Below are positions 1 through 5,034 of a stretch of 9,258 nt of DNA, one piece after another. Each line of letters opens with the position of its first letter. Position 1 is the first letter of the stretch. The DNA comes from Candidatus Sumerlaeota bacterium (GTDB taxonomy: Bacteria; Sumerlaeota; Sumerlaeia; JADFCT01): assembly GCA_026398575.1 (NCBI GenBank), contig JAPLSP010000281.1:1-9258 (forward strand), in the 5' to 3' direction. The position numbers were made by a program, and so were the translations under genes. Under the pieces are notes generated by a model, which saw only the letters and a program-made list of their open reading frames with translations, had not been told where the DNA came from and did not search any database.

Positions 1-46
1 GGCGCTCCCAGTATTCCCCTCGCGAGGGGAGCGATGTCTTTGCGCC
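1..46. other. Inverted-repeat segment at left edge, function unknown
   Basis: Bases 15-30 form a perfect 16-bp palindrome (CCCCTC/GAGGGG around CGCG). Two further pairings are possible: CGCTCCC (3-9) with GGGAGCG (27-33), and GGCGC (1-5) with GCGCC (42-46). These pairings partly compete. There is no T-run next to them, so this is not an obvious intrinsic terminator. It could be the end of a structured RNA or the 3' region of a gene left of the window. I recognise no RNA family here. Confidence 0.3.
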
Positions 47-73
47 GTGACCTATGTGAGACCTAAAAGAAAA

Positions 74-99
74 CCGCCCGGACCTTGCGATCCGGGCGG
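74..99 (-). terminator. Intrinsic terminator of the tRNA unit
   Basis: A perfect 9-bp stem (CCGCCCGGA at 74-82 with TCCGGGCGG at 91-99) closes an 8-base loop. Read on the minus strand the hairpin is followed by TTTTCTTTT, the T-tract of a Rho-independent terminator. It lies 30 bases downstream of the tRNA-His 3' end, as expected for the end of the tRNA transcript. The plus-strand side has only short broken T-runs, so activity in that direction would be weaker. Confidence 0.8.
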
Positions 100-129
100 C
101 TTTGAATTTCCTTTATTCTGTTTTTTTTC

Positions 130-206
130 TGGTACCGGGGAAAGGTTTCGAACCTTCGACCTCTTGGTCCACAGCCAAGCGCTCTGACCAGCTGAGCTAC
201 CCCGGC
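130..206 (-). tRNA. tRNA-His (anticodon GTG)
   Basis: The 77-nt reverse complement folds as a full cloverleaf. The acceptor stem is GCCGGGG/CCCCGGT, the D arm GCTC/GAGC, the anticodon stem CTTGG/CCAAG with loop CTGTGGA (anticodon GTG), the variable loop AGGTC, and the T arm GAAGG/CCTTT with loop TTCGAAA. The 3' CCA is encoded. The acceptor end is unusual for tRNA-His: base pair 1:72 is G-U and the discriminator is A73, so the standard G-1:C73 pair cannot form. This pattern is known from an alphaproteobacterial clade, including Caulobacter, whose histidyl-tRNA synthetase reads U72, A73 and the anticodon. The genomic base at -1 happens to be G, but it would face A73. It is the second tRNA of a unit with tRNA-Lys. 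Confidence 0.95.
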
Positions 207-212
207 CCATTT

Positions 213-268
213 CGATTTACGACTTACGATTTACGATTTACGACTTACGATTTACGAATGACGATTTG
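213..268. repeat. Heptanucleotide tandem repeat (CGAYTTA)n in tRNA spacer
   Basis: Eight consecutive 7-base units start at 213, 220, 227, 234, 241, 248, 255 and 262. The first six are exactly CGATTTA or CGACTTA; the last two (CGAATGA, CGATTTG) are degenerate. The array begins seven bases upstream of the tRNA-His gene (minus-strand sense) and lies within the presumed tRNA precursor. A degenerate inverted copy lies at 363-380. The plus-strand reading frame through the array is a repeat artefact and not a gene. Confidence 0.9.
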
Positions 269-380
269 TGAATCTTTATTCCAGTGTTGGGAATGGCCGC
301 GGTGTGGAATGGCGCGGCGCAGGCCTCAAATCTGAAAATAGAGCGCAAAATCTTTGAGTCTGAAATCGTCAATCGTAAAT
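250..380. repeat. Inverted repeat flanking a 95-base core between the two tRNAs
   Basis: Bases 250-267 and the reverse complement of 363-380 agree at 17 of 18 positions. The arms are made of the heptamer-like units of the adjacent tandem array. The core, 268-362, has no recognisable gene or RNA. In the tRNA precursor the arms could pair and bring the two tRNAs close together. Alternatively they mark an inserted small repeat element. No target-site duplication is evident. Confidence 0.7.
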
Positions 381-387
381 CCCGCTT

Positions 388-463
388 TGGTAGGGCATCA
401 GGGACTTGAACCCCGAACCTGTGGATTAAGAGTCCATTGCTCTGCCAATTGAGCTAATGCCCC
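388..463 (-). tRNA. tRNA-Lys (anticodon CTT)
   Basis: The 76-nt reverse complement folds as a cloverleaf. The acceptor stem is GGGGCAT/ATGCCCT, the D arm GCTC/GAGC, the anticodon loop CTCTTAA (anticodon CTT, Lys AAG codons), the variable loop AGGTT, and the T arm CGGGG/CCCTG with loop TTCAAGT. The discriminator is A and the 3' CCA is encoded. Two oddities are visible: a G1-U72 wobble at the acceptor end and an A27-C43 mismatch at the base of the anticodon stem. It is the first tRNA of the unit, about 15 bases from the predicted transcription start, and is followed by tRNA-His. Confidence 0.93.
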
Positions 464-484
464 ACACGTCAAACGAGGGGCGGC

Positions 485-514
485 ATCATGATCAAGGCGC
501 CGGGGGGCTGTCAA
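485..514 (-). promoter_or_regulatory. Sigma70-type promoter of the tRNA-Lys/tRNA-His unit
   Basis: On the minus strand a perfect -35 box TTGACA (509-514) is followed by an 18-base GC-rich spacer and a -10 box CATGAT (485-490, four of six matches to TATAAT). This places transcription start near 478, about 15 bases before the mature 5' end of tRNA-Lys. That is a typical tRNA leader length, and the position supports the call. Confidence 0.65.
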
Positions 515-671
515 GGGTTTGTTGCGCAAAAAAATCGTGAGATCATGTGCGAATTTGCTTGCGCGCGTCAGGGATAAAGGCTTAGGTTTTTTACGGTTTA
601 TGGAAAGGGTAGCGTTTTGCCCCGGTTTATTTTAAGGTCCCGTGCGATCAAATTCAAAGGAGGAATGAACG

Positions 672-1409
672 ATGTCGGTATTTATTCCGCGCCTATCCTG
701 CGCTGCGATGGCGACGGCGGTTTTCATTCTGTTGCTTCTTGCCTTTCCTTCACAAGTCAACGCGCAAAAATGGCCCGATCCCCTGACGCCTGATGAGGTG
801 TCGAATTTAACGCACAAGGCGCGCATGTTGTATCTCGACGCCGTAAAAGATTTTGATCATGTCCTTTATGATGCCGGGGTGAAGAAGCTGGAAGAGTGCG
901 CCGGGGTTGACAAGGACAATATCGCGCTTCAATTTTATCAGGCTCGCGTTGAACGGCTTCAGGCGCTGAAAAAACGCGGCGCCGAAGCCAAGGCTTGCTA
1001 CGATGCCGCGATCGCATCGCTCGAACGAATTGTCAAGAACCCGGTGGCTTCCGAAGAGGATTCGGCGCGCGCCGCTGAATTGATCAAGGATATGAAGCGA
1101 TATAAAGATGGCGTGGATGATCGCGATAAGCGGATCGCGGCCGTGGGTCAGGCGATTCAGCGCCAAATCGCCTCCGATTTGGCGAAAGCCACTGAAGAGG
1201 CTGCCAAAAAAACAGCCACGACCAGTGACGCCGCAGGTGGGGGCGGAGCTGCCGGCGCGGGCGGCGGCGGCGGCGCAAGTTCGATGGGCGGCGGCGCCGG
1301 CGGTGGCGGTGGAGAAGGCATGGGGCCGGGAGGCAATAATCAACAACAGCGCCCTCAAGCGCGCTCTCAGCGTGGCGGCGGCGGCGGCGGCAAGCGTGGG
1401 AGAGGCTAG
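672..1409 (+). CDS. Secreted protein with helical (TPR-like) region and Gly-rich tail
   Basis: The 245-residue product is not assigned to a named family. The start is well supported by AAAGGAGG (656-663), eight bases before the ATG. Residues 1-31 form a signal peptide: a hydrophobic stretch at about 12-26, then VNA as a likely signal peptidase I site before Q32, so export to the periplasm or beyond is expected. Residues about 45-180 are charged and alpha-helical, rich in Ala, Lys and Glu, with spacing that resembles divergent TPR-like helical hairpins (for example around residues 60-120). From residue 189 the protein turns into a low-complexity Gly/Ala/Ser tail, ending in a Gln-rich stretch and an Arg-Gly C terminus (233-245). 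The tail is probably disordered and surface exposed. The tail DNA is a GGC-rich tract (1238-1400) that differs from the rest in base composition and may vary in length between strains. It is a single-gene unit with its own terminator. Function unknown. Confidence 0.8.
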   Translation: MSVFIPRLSCAAMATAVFILLLLAFPSQVNAQKWPDPLTPDEVSNLTHKARMLYLDAVKDFDHVLYDAGVKKLEECAGVDKDNIALQFYQARVERLQALKKRGAEAKACYDAAIASLERIVKNPVASEEDSARAAELIKDMKRYKDGVDDRDKRIAAVGQAIQRQIASDLAKATEEAAKKTATTSDAAGGGGAAGAGGGGGASSMGGGAGGGGGEGMGPGGNNQQQRPQARSQRGGGGGGKRGRG

Positions 1410-1457
1410 TAACCGGATTTCCCCAGCAAGTCTGCAAAACAGAATTCAGTGTTTCAC

Positions 1458-1488
1458 CTATCGCCCCTTTCAGGGGCGATAGTTTTTT
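1458..1488 (+). terminator. Intrinsic terminator downstream of the Gly-rich protein gene
   Basis: An 11-bp perfect stem (1458-1468 with 1472-1482) closes a 3-base loop and is followed by six T (1483-1488). The loop bases 1470-1472 are also the TGA stop codon of the convergent glycosyltransferase-like gene, so that gene's 3' end is built into the hairpin. In the minus direction no T-run follows, so it terminates mainly the plus-strand transcript. Confidence 0.9.
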
Positions 1489-2549
1489 ATAATCCTCGCA
1501 CATACTTCGGCGCCATTGACGCCGAACGCTTCCTTGCTGATCGAGAGACGGGGAATCCGGCTAAGATAGGGCTGAAGAGCAAACCGGGCAAATTCCTTTT
1601 CCGGGATTCGGATGGCGCCGCCCCATCGGGCCAGGTCGCGTTCCATCGGCGCAAATTCGGCAAACTCCTCGCGGCCCGTATAAAGCAGGGGAACGTCGGC
1701 GGCGATGCATTCCGCGCAAATTCCGTATCCCGGCTTGGCGATTACGGCGTCCATGGATGCGGTCAGATCCTCATGAGGGAATTCGTTCACGTCCATGACG
1801 GTGAGATTGGGCGGCAAGTCGCACGGCGGCCGCATCACCGTCAGGAAATGCGCTTCTTTCATCGCCGCAAGATTCTCCCATCGCATCGTCCGCAATCCCC
1901 AGCTGCCCACGTAGATGAGATAAAGCGGACATTGCTCATCCAATCCCAAACGGGCGCAAAGCGATTTGCGCACCGAGCATCCGCGGCGCGTGATGACGGG
2001 CACGTCCTGGATGCGCGGGAAATAGCTCATCTCCAAGCCCATCGGAGTCCTGAGCAAAAGCGTGGCCTGGGCGTATTCGGCTTTAAGGCGCTCAACCAGG
2101 CTTCGAATACCTGCGTCGCCACGCGCGTGAGGCTCATAAATGTCGGCCCAGGTGAAATTGGCGATCATGAAGCAGGGAACTGCGGCGCGGGCGGCCGCCA
2201 GGACGGGGAAGGAAGGCACATCGCACACAACCGCGCGAATCTGCCGGCGTCGTAAGAACTCGGCTTCCGTTTCCAGCTTCGAAGCGTTTTCCATTTCGAT
2301 TCGGCGATACGCGTCAAATGTCCCCGGCCAGTCAATGCGCGCGGCGTCATGCTGCAGGCAGCCGCAGTCAAACGATTCCGCCTGAATCTCGAAAGGCTTG
2401 CCGGCGAATTCCTTGAAGAACGACGCCGGCGTCAGCGTCTTGGCGATGAGGGAGAAACCGCTTTGAATCAGCGCTCCCATGATTGCGCGCGAGCGGGCGG
2501 CGTGGCCGAATCCATGCGAAGAGATGTAGTAAGCGAGCGTTGGCATCAT
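1470..2549 (-). CDS. GT-B-fold glycosyltransferase-like protein, related to the N-terminal half of L-arabinokinase
   Basis: The 359-residue product has the layout of a GT-B glycosyltransferase of the MurG/GT28 type. The N-terminal nucleotide-fold motif YYISSHGFGHAARS (residues 7-20) is a glycine-rich loop. CDVPSF (109-114) and NFTWADIYEP (131-140) follow. The C-terminal domain carries DAVIAKPGYGICAECIAADV (267-286) and PLLYTGREEFAEFAPMERDL (287-306), the region that binds the nucleotide-sugar donor in this fold. The order of motifs, including DCG..Q.DA, DVPV..RR, KPGYG..E and a terminal G.NG.EV.ARI, matches from memory the non-kinase N-terminal domain of plant L-arabinokinase (ARA1). The GHMP kinase domain is absent, so arabinokinase activity is not expected. 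Sugar donor and acceptor are unknown. The start is one of two adjacent ATGs (2549 or 2546); no clear Shine-Dalgarno precedes them. It is cytoplasmic, with no signal or membrane segment. It is a single gene, convergent with the Gly-rich protein gene. Confidence 0.75.
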   Translation of the reverse strand: MMPTLAYYISSHGFGHAARSRAIMGALIQSGFSLIAKTLTPASFFKEFAGKPFEIQAESFDCGCLQHDAARIDWPGTFDAYRRIEMENASKLETEAEFLRRRQIRAVVCDVPSFPVLAAARAAVPCFMIANFTWADIYEPHARGDAGIRSLVERLKAEYAQATLLLRTPMGLEMSYFPRIQDVPVITRRGCSVRKSLCARLGLDEQCPLYLIYVGSWGLRTMRWENLAAMKEAHFLTVMRPPCDLPPNLTVMDVNEFPHEDLTASMDAVIAKPGYGICAECIAADVPLLYTGREEFAEFAPMERDLARWGGAIRIPEKEFARFALQPYLSRIPRLSISKEAFGVNGAEVCARIIKNYRP

Positions 2550-2819
2550 GAAAACAGTCTTAAAAGCGGAGATTGAATTCGCATCTGTTTGCGGGGGCGC
2601 GTTTTCTCAGCGGCGCCAAGTGAAGCAGTTGTGGGCCTTCGGGATCAATCATGAAAACCAAGGCGCGCATGATTTATCCTTGATGCGCAAAAATTATCCT
2701 GATAGCATTCCATCAGGAAAGTATGACAAGGGCTGCCTGGCGCAGCCACGTGAGAGCAGCCATCTTCCGCGGTCTGGCGCCGCGTTTTGCGCGCTCCTTG
2801 CGCTCAAAGGAAAGCGTTC
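2550..2819. promoter_or_regulatory. Divergent intergenic region; weak promoter candidate
   Basis: The region lies between the start codons of two divergent genes and should hold promoters for both. On the plus strand TTGATG (2680-2685), a 17-base spacer and TAGCAT (2703-2708) match sigma70 boxes at four of six positions each. This is only a weak candidate. The 11-base word ATCATGAAAAC occurs twice, next to the minus-strand start codon (2544) and at about 2648. An open plus-strand frame across the region has no supported ribosome binding site and no recognisable protein. Nothing else stands out. Confidence 0.3.
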
Positions 2820-3419
2820 ATGGCATCACCAAATTGGGACCAGGATTTTTTAAAAGCGCTTAAATCGGCCTTGTCGCCGCTGGGGGACCAAGTGCTCCAT
2901 GCCGTGGTTCGCGTGGCGTGGACGGAAGAGAAGCTGAAGGAAATCTGCAAGGAAATGTCGTTGTCCGTCACGTCGGATGTGCGCAATCAAATCCGGATTC
3001 TCGTGGCCCATATCCAGGAAATTGGGCCCGATGAATTTCTCAAGCGCTTGGAGCGCCGCCATAAGATCGCGGATTTTATCAAGCCGCCCGATAAATCCGG
3101 CATCAACTCGTATCGCCCGCGCGTGGCGCGGACCAAAGAAGATGACAGCGAGCGGTTGCGATGGCTTCGTCCGCGATACGCGAATCTGACGGGTATGCCC
3201 TCTGCGGTTGAGACGCCCGTGCCTTCGTCTCCCGCGCCCGCTCCCGCTCCGGCCGCAGGCGGCGTGAATGCGGCCCCTCGCGAGCGGCGTTCCAACCGAG
3301 AGCGGCGTTCCGGCATAGACCGCCGCAAAAAGAGCGACTTGATTTTCAGGAATCGCCGCTATGGCGGCGACCGCCGTGCCGGCAAAGACCGCCGCCGCAA
3401 CTGGACGCCGACGGCCTAA
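2820..3419 (+). CDS. Unrecognised protein with basic DRR-repeat C terminus
   Basis: The 199-residue product is of unknown function. I chose the ATG at 2820 because AAAGGAAA (2806-2813) lies at suitable distance; an in-frame ATG at 2787 has no such site and would add 11 residues. Residues 1-118 are predicted helical and charged with no signal peptide or membrane segment, so the protein is probably cytoplasmic. Residues 133-146 are a Pro/Ala/Ser linker. Residues 155-193 hold tandem basic motifs: RERRS.RERRSG.DRR, NRRYGGDRR and AGKDRR. Similar G.DRR repeats occur in diverse bacterial proteins, often next to signalling domains such as PilZ. Their function is not established, and nucleic acid or anionic-surface binding is only a guess. 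The gene is monocistronic: divergent from the glycosyltransferase-like gene and followed by a terminator at 3520-3541. Confidence 0.75.
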   Translation: MASPNWDQDFLKALKSALSPLGDQVLHAVVRVAWTEEKLKEICKEMSLSVTSDVRNQIRILVAHIQEIGPDEFLKRLERRHKIADFIKPPDKSGINSYRPRVARTKEDDSERLRWLRPRYANLTGMPSAVETPVPSSPAPAPAPAAGGVNAAPRERRSNRERRSGIDRRKKSDLIFRNRRYGGDRRAGKDRRRNWTPTA

Positions 3420-3422
3420 CTA

Positions 3423-3498
3423 CTCCTATCCGCAAATACGATCACATGAAATTGTCGCCCATACGCATGTAGGGAGAGAAGATTCATGCGGATAGGAG
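3423..3498. repeat. 12-bp perfect inverted repeat forming a 76-base stem-loop
   Basis: CTCCTATCCGCA (3423-3434) is the exact reverse complement of 3487-3498. The arm starts four bases after the TAA stop of the DRR-repeat protein gene. The 52-base loop contains a further bulged hairpin (3458-3464 with 3469-3474) and CATGAA (3445-3450), which can pair with TTCATG (3483-3488) in competition with the main stem. No T-run follows directly. Confidence 0.75.
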
Positions 3499-3639
3499 CG
3501 GCGCCAGCTTTTGGAGTAAGGTGGCTTGCCGCCTTTTTTTTGGCGATTCAATGGCTTTGGCGCTAAAAAGAAGGCGGCAAGCGGGAGTTCGCAGCGAAGC
3601 GAGAATCTCCACTCTTATACTCCAAAAGCTGGCGCCGCT
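3497..3639. repeat. 143-bp palindromic element with perfect 22-bp terminal inverted repeats
   Basis: Bases 3497-3518 and 3618-3639 are perfect reverse complements over 22 bases. Weaker pairing, including G-U, extends outward to about 3493/3643. A second nested inverted repeat lies inside: 3524-3541 pairs with 3565-3582, with one G-U. The core also has a TTCGC/GCGAA micro-palindrome near 3589-3599. No open reading frame fits a transposase, so if mobile it would be a non-autonomous MITE-like or REP-like element. No clear target-site duplication is visible, so its boundaries are uncertain. Confidence 0.65.
3520..3541 (+). terminator. Intrinsic terminator of the DRR-repeat protein gene
   Basis: GGTGG (3520-3524) pairs with CCGCC (3529-3533), with one T-G pair, around the tetraloop CTTG. 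Eight T follow (3534-3541). It lies 100 bases after the stop codon and within the left half of the palindromic element, so the element may supply the terminator. The mirror copy at 3565-3582 lacks the small GC stem on the minus strand and is probably not a terminator for the convergent peptidase gene. Confidence 0.65.
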
Positions 3640-3712
3640 TCTGAGCGCATTGCTTTCGCCTCTTAGGCAAAAAAGACGTTACTGAATTTATGGCTCAGAT
3701 CACTATGGGTTT

Positions 3713-5023
3713 CTATACGCCCCCCGCTTCGCGCTTTTCCGCCGGTTTGGTCAGACGTTTTATATCCGGTCTGGCGTCCGGCTTCGCGGTTGGCTTTGCG
3801 TCCGGCTTCGCGGTTGGCTTCGCGTCCGGCTTCGAAGATCGCTTCTCCGGCGCTTTCTCCACCGGCTTCTCTTGAATGATCCAGCGAATCGGACGGCCAT
3901 CGGCCCCGGCGTGTCCGCGCACGTCCACGTGCACATAGGGCGTTTGCTTGCGCGGATGAAAGTCATTGTAGGCATACGCGCCCGCGCCGCCGAGCCGCAG
4001 GTCCTTTTCTTCCAGGTATTTCATATCCAGGCGGTCCGCATATTTCGTCAGGATCAGCGCGTCGGACAGGCGCGAACGGCCATCGCCGTCCAGATCATCC
4101 ATGACCAGATCATCATCATCGTCAATAATGATGTCAGCCGCCTTGCCGTACTGGTGCATGGAAAAGGGCGCCTTGAGCGTCCCTTCGCTGTCCGTCAGAC
4201 GCGACGATTGGTTGTAGGATGGGGGACGGAACGCATAAATAAACTTGAATTTTTTGCGCGCCAATCCGTCCGCGCGCAGCATCTCCAGAAGCGCCTCCAG
4301 CTTCTCGACGAGCCCGTAGTCCAGCGCGATGTATTGCGGCAGCCCCAGCGATTGCCAGGGATAGTCGTGCGCGAAATCGCCCAGCGTGAAATTGCGGGAG
4401 ATCAGCGTGTCCCGGTTTTCTTTTGTGACCTTGAAAAAGCCGGCGGGCATGGCGTAGGAATCGCGATACTGAACCGTCTGGCGCAAATGGCCATCCTTTT
4501 CCGGCGTCGGTTTGGGAAGAACAGGATAGGACCCGATGTTGTAGCCATCCAGTTTTCCGTTGCGCAGCAGCGAAGACGATGCGGCGGCGATCACGCGCCG
4601 GGTCGCGAAAAGTTTGACAGCGATGGGCGCCGCCGTCTGCGTGCTGCGGCCTGAGCGCCGGTAAGCCGCCTCATATTCGCAACGAATAACAGCGTCGTTC
4701 CCCGGGCGGTCGCCTTGCCAGGCGGCCGTATCGCCTTCGACGGCCTGCAGGGCGCCTTCCGTACAAGACCAGCGCAAGACGCCCCGGCGGGAGCATTCGT
4801 ATGCGGGATCGCCGGCATAGGGGTCTTTGAAGGCTGCGGTGAATTGAATTTCTTTTTCCGGCGCCAATAAAAAAGCGGCGTCTTCGGCTTGCCCGGGTGG
4901 GGGAGGGGTGATGGTTAGAGAAGGCCGCGCGCCGGTTGCTGCAAATGCGGACACGCCCGTACTGGCGGCCAGCATGCCCGCCAATGCGCCGCCCGCCACC
5001 GCAATAAATTCTTTTCTTCTCAT
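3713..5023 (-). CDS. Tat-exported M15-type (M15_3-like) zinc peptidase with N-terminal Ig-like region
   Basis: The 436-residue product is predicted to be a periplasmic peptidoglycan hydrolase or carboxypeptidase of the M15 family. The start is at MRRKEF because that opens a twin-arginine-like signal (RRKEFI, then a hydrophobic stretch to about residue 29). The frame is open a further 282 bases upstream, but that extension overlaps the lipoprotein gene and makes no sensible protein. Residues about 35-140 look like a beta-rich Ig-like domain. The peptidase domain spans about 205-383: FRPPSYN (265-271); SMHQYGKAADI (288-298), giving the HxxGxAxD zinc motif with H290 and D297; and YVHVDVRG (363-370), with H365 as third ligand. 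An EF-hand-like loop DLDGDGRSRLSD (310-321) sits between the zinc motifs and is preceded by a run of Asp. The tail (about 388-430) is Lys/Pro-rich with KPDAKPTA repeats and may bind the cell wall. It starts 11 bases after the lipoprotein stop, so the two form an operon. The substrate bond is not known. Confidence 0.8.
   Translation of the reverse strand: MRRKEFIAVAGGALAGMLAASTGVSAFAATGARPSLTITPPPPGQAEDAAFLLAPEKEIQFTAAFKDPYAGDPAYECSRRGVLRWSCTEGALQAVEGDTAAWQGDRPGNDAVIRCEYEAAYRRSGRSTQTAAPIAVKLFATRRVIAAASSSLLRNGKLDGYNIGSYPVLPKPTPEKDGHLRQTVQYRDSYAMPAGFFKVTKENRDTLISRNFTLGDFAHDYPWQSLGLPQYIALDYGLVEKLEALLEMLRADGLARKKFKFIYAFRPPSYNQSSRLTDSEGTLKAPFSMHQYGKAADIIIDDDDDLVMDDLDGDGRSRLSDALILTKYADRLDMKYLEEKDLRLGGAGAYAYNDFHPRKQTPYVHVDVRGHAGADGRPIRWIIQEKPVEKAPEKRSSKPDAKPTAKPDAKPTAKPDARPDIKRLTKPAEKREAGGV
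3774..3835. repeat. 24-bp tandem repeat, about 2.5 copies, in peptidase C-terminal tail
   Basis: Units begin at 3774, 3798 and 3822. The first two copies differ only at the last base and the third is partial. The unit length is a multiple of three and encodes the eight-residue motif KPDAKPTA on the minus strand, so copy-number change would keep the reading frame. The Lys/Pro repeat resembles linkers and wall-binding tails in exported bacterial proteins. Confidence 0.85.
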
Positions 5024-5034
5024 GGGCGGAAGGA

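Larger units (their letters stand above)
3420..3712. repeat. Gene-free stretch packed with inverted repeats
   Basis: No supported coding region lies here. The stretch holds, left to right: a 12-bp perfect inverted repeat (3423-3434 with 3487-3498); a small bulged hairpin inside it (3458-3474); a GC-rich stem with T8 (3520-3541); a 143-bp segment with perfect 22-bp ends (3497-3639); and a short GCCT/AGGC hairpin (3658-3668) followed by six A. The density of pairing suggests an inserted palindromic element or a structured 3' untranslated region shared by the two convergent transcripts. Confidence 0.6.

Noticed and set aside
102..335. Open plus-strand frame of 77 codons with repeated TTYDLR
   Set aside because: It runs antisense through tRNA-His and the heptamer array; the repeat in the peptide is only the translated DNA repeat.
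807..1503. Long minus-strand open frames opposite the Gly-rich protein gene
   Set aside because: They mirror a GC-rich coding region; the plus-strand gene has a perfect ribosome binding site, signal peptide and terminator.
1449..2255. Plus-strand frame of 268 codons opposite the glycosyltransferase-like gene
   Set aside because: The minus-strand protein has a clear family pattern; this frame has no motif and begins inside the terminator hairpin.
2548..2853. Plus-strand 101-codon frame in the divergent intergenic region
   Set aside because: It has no ribosome binding site, starts inside the opposite gene's start codons, overlaps the next gene and shows no protein features.
3690..3875. Plus-strand frame with SGFAVGFA-like repeats
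   Set aside because: It is the antisense reading of the 24-bp repeats in the peptidase tail.
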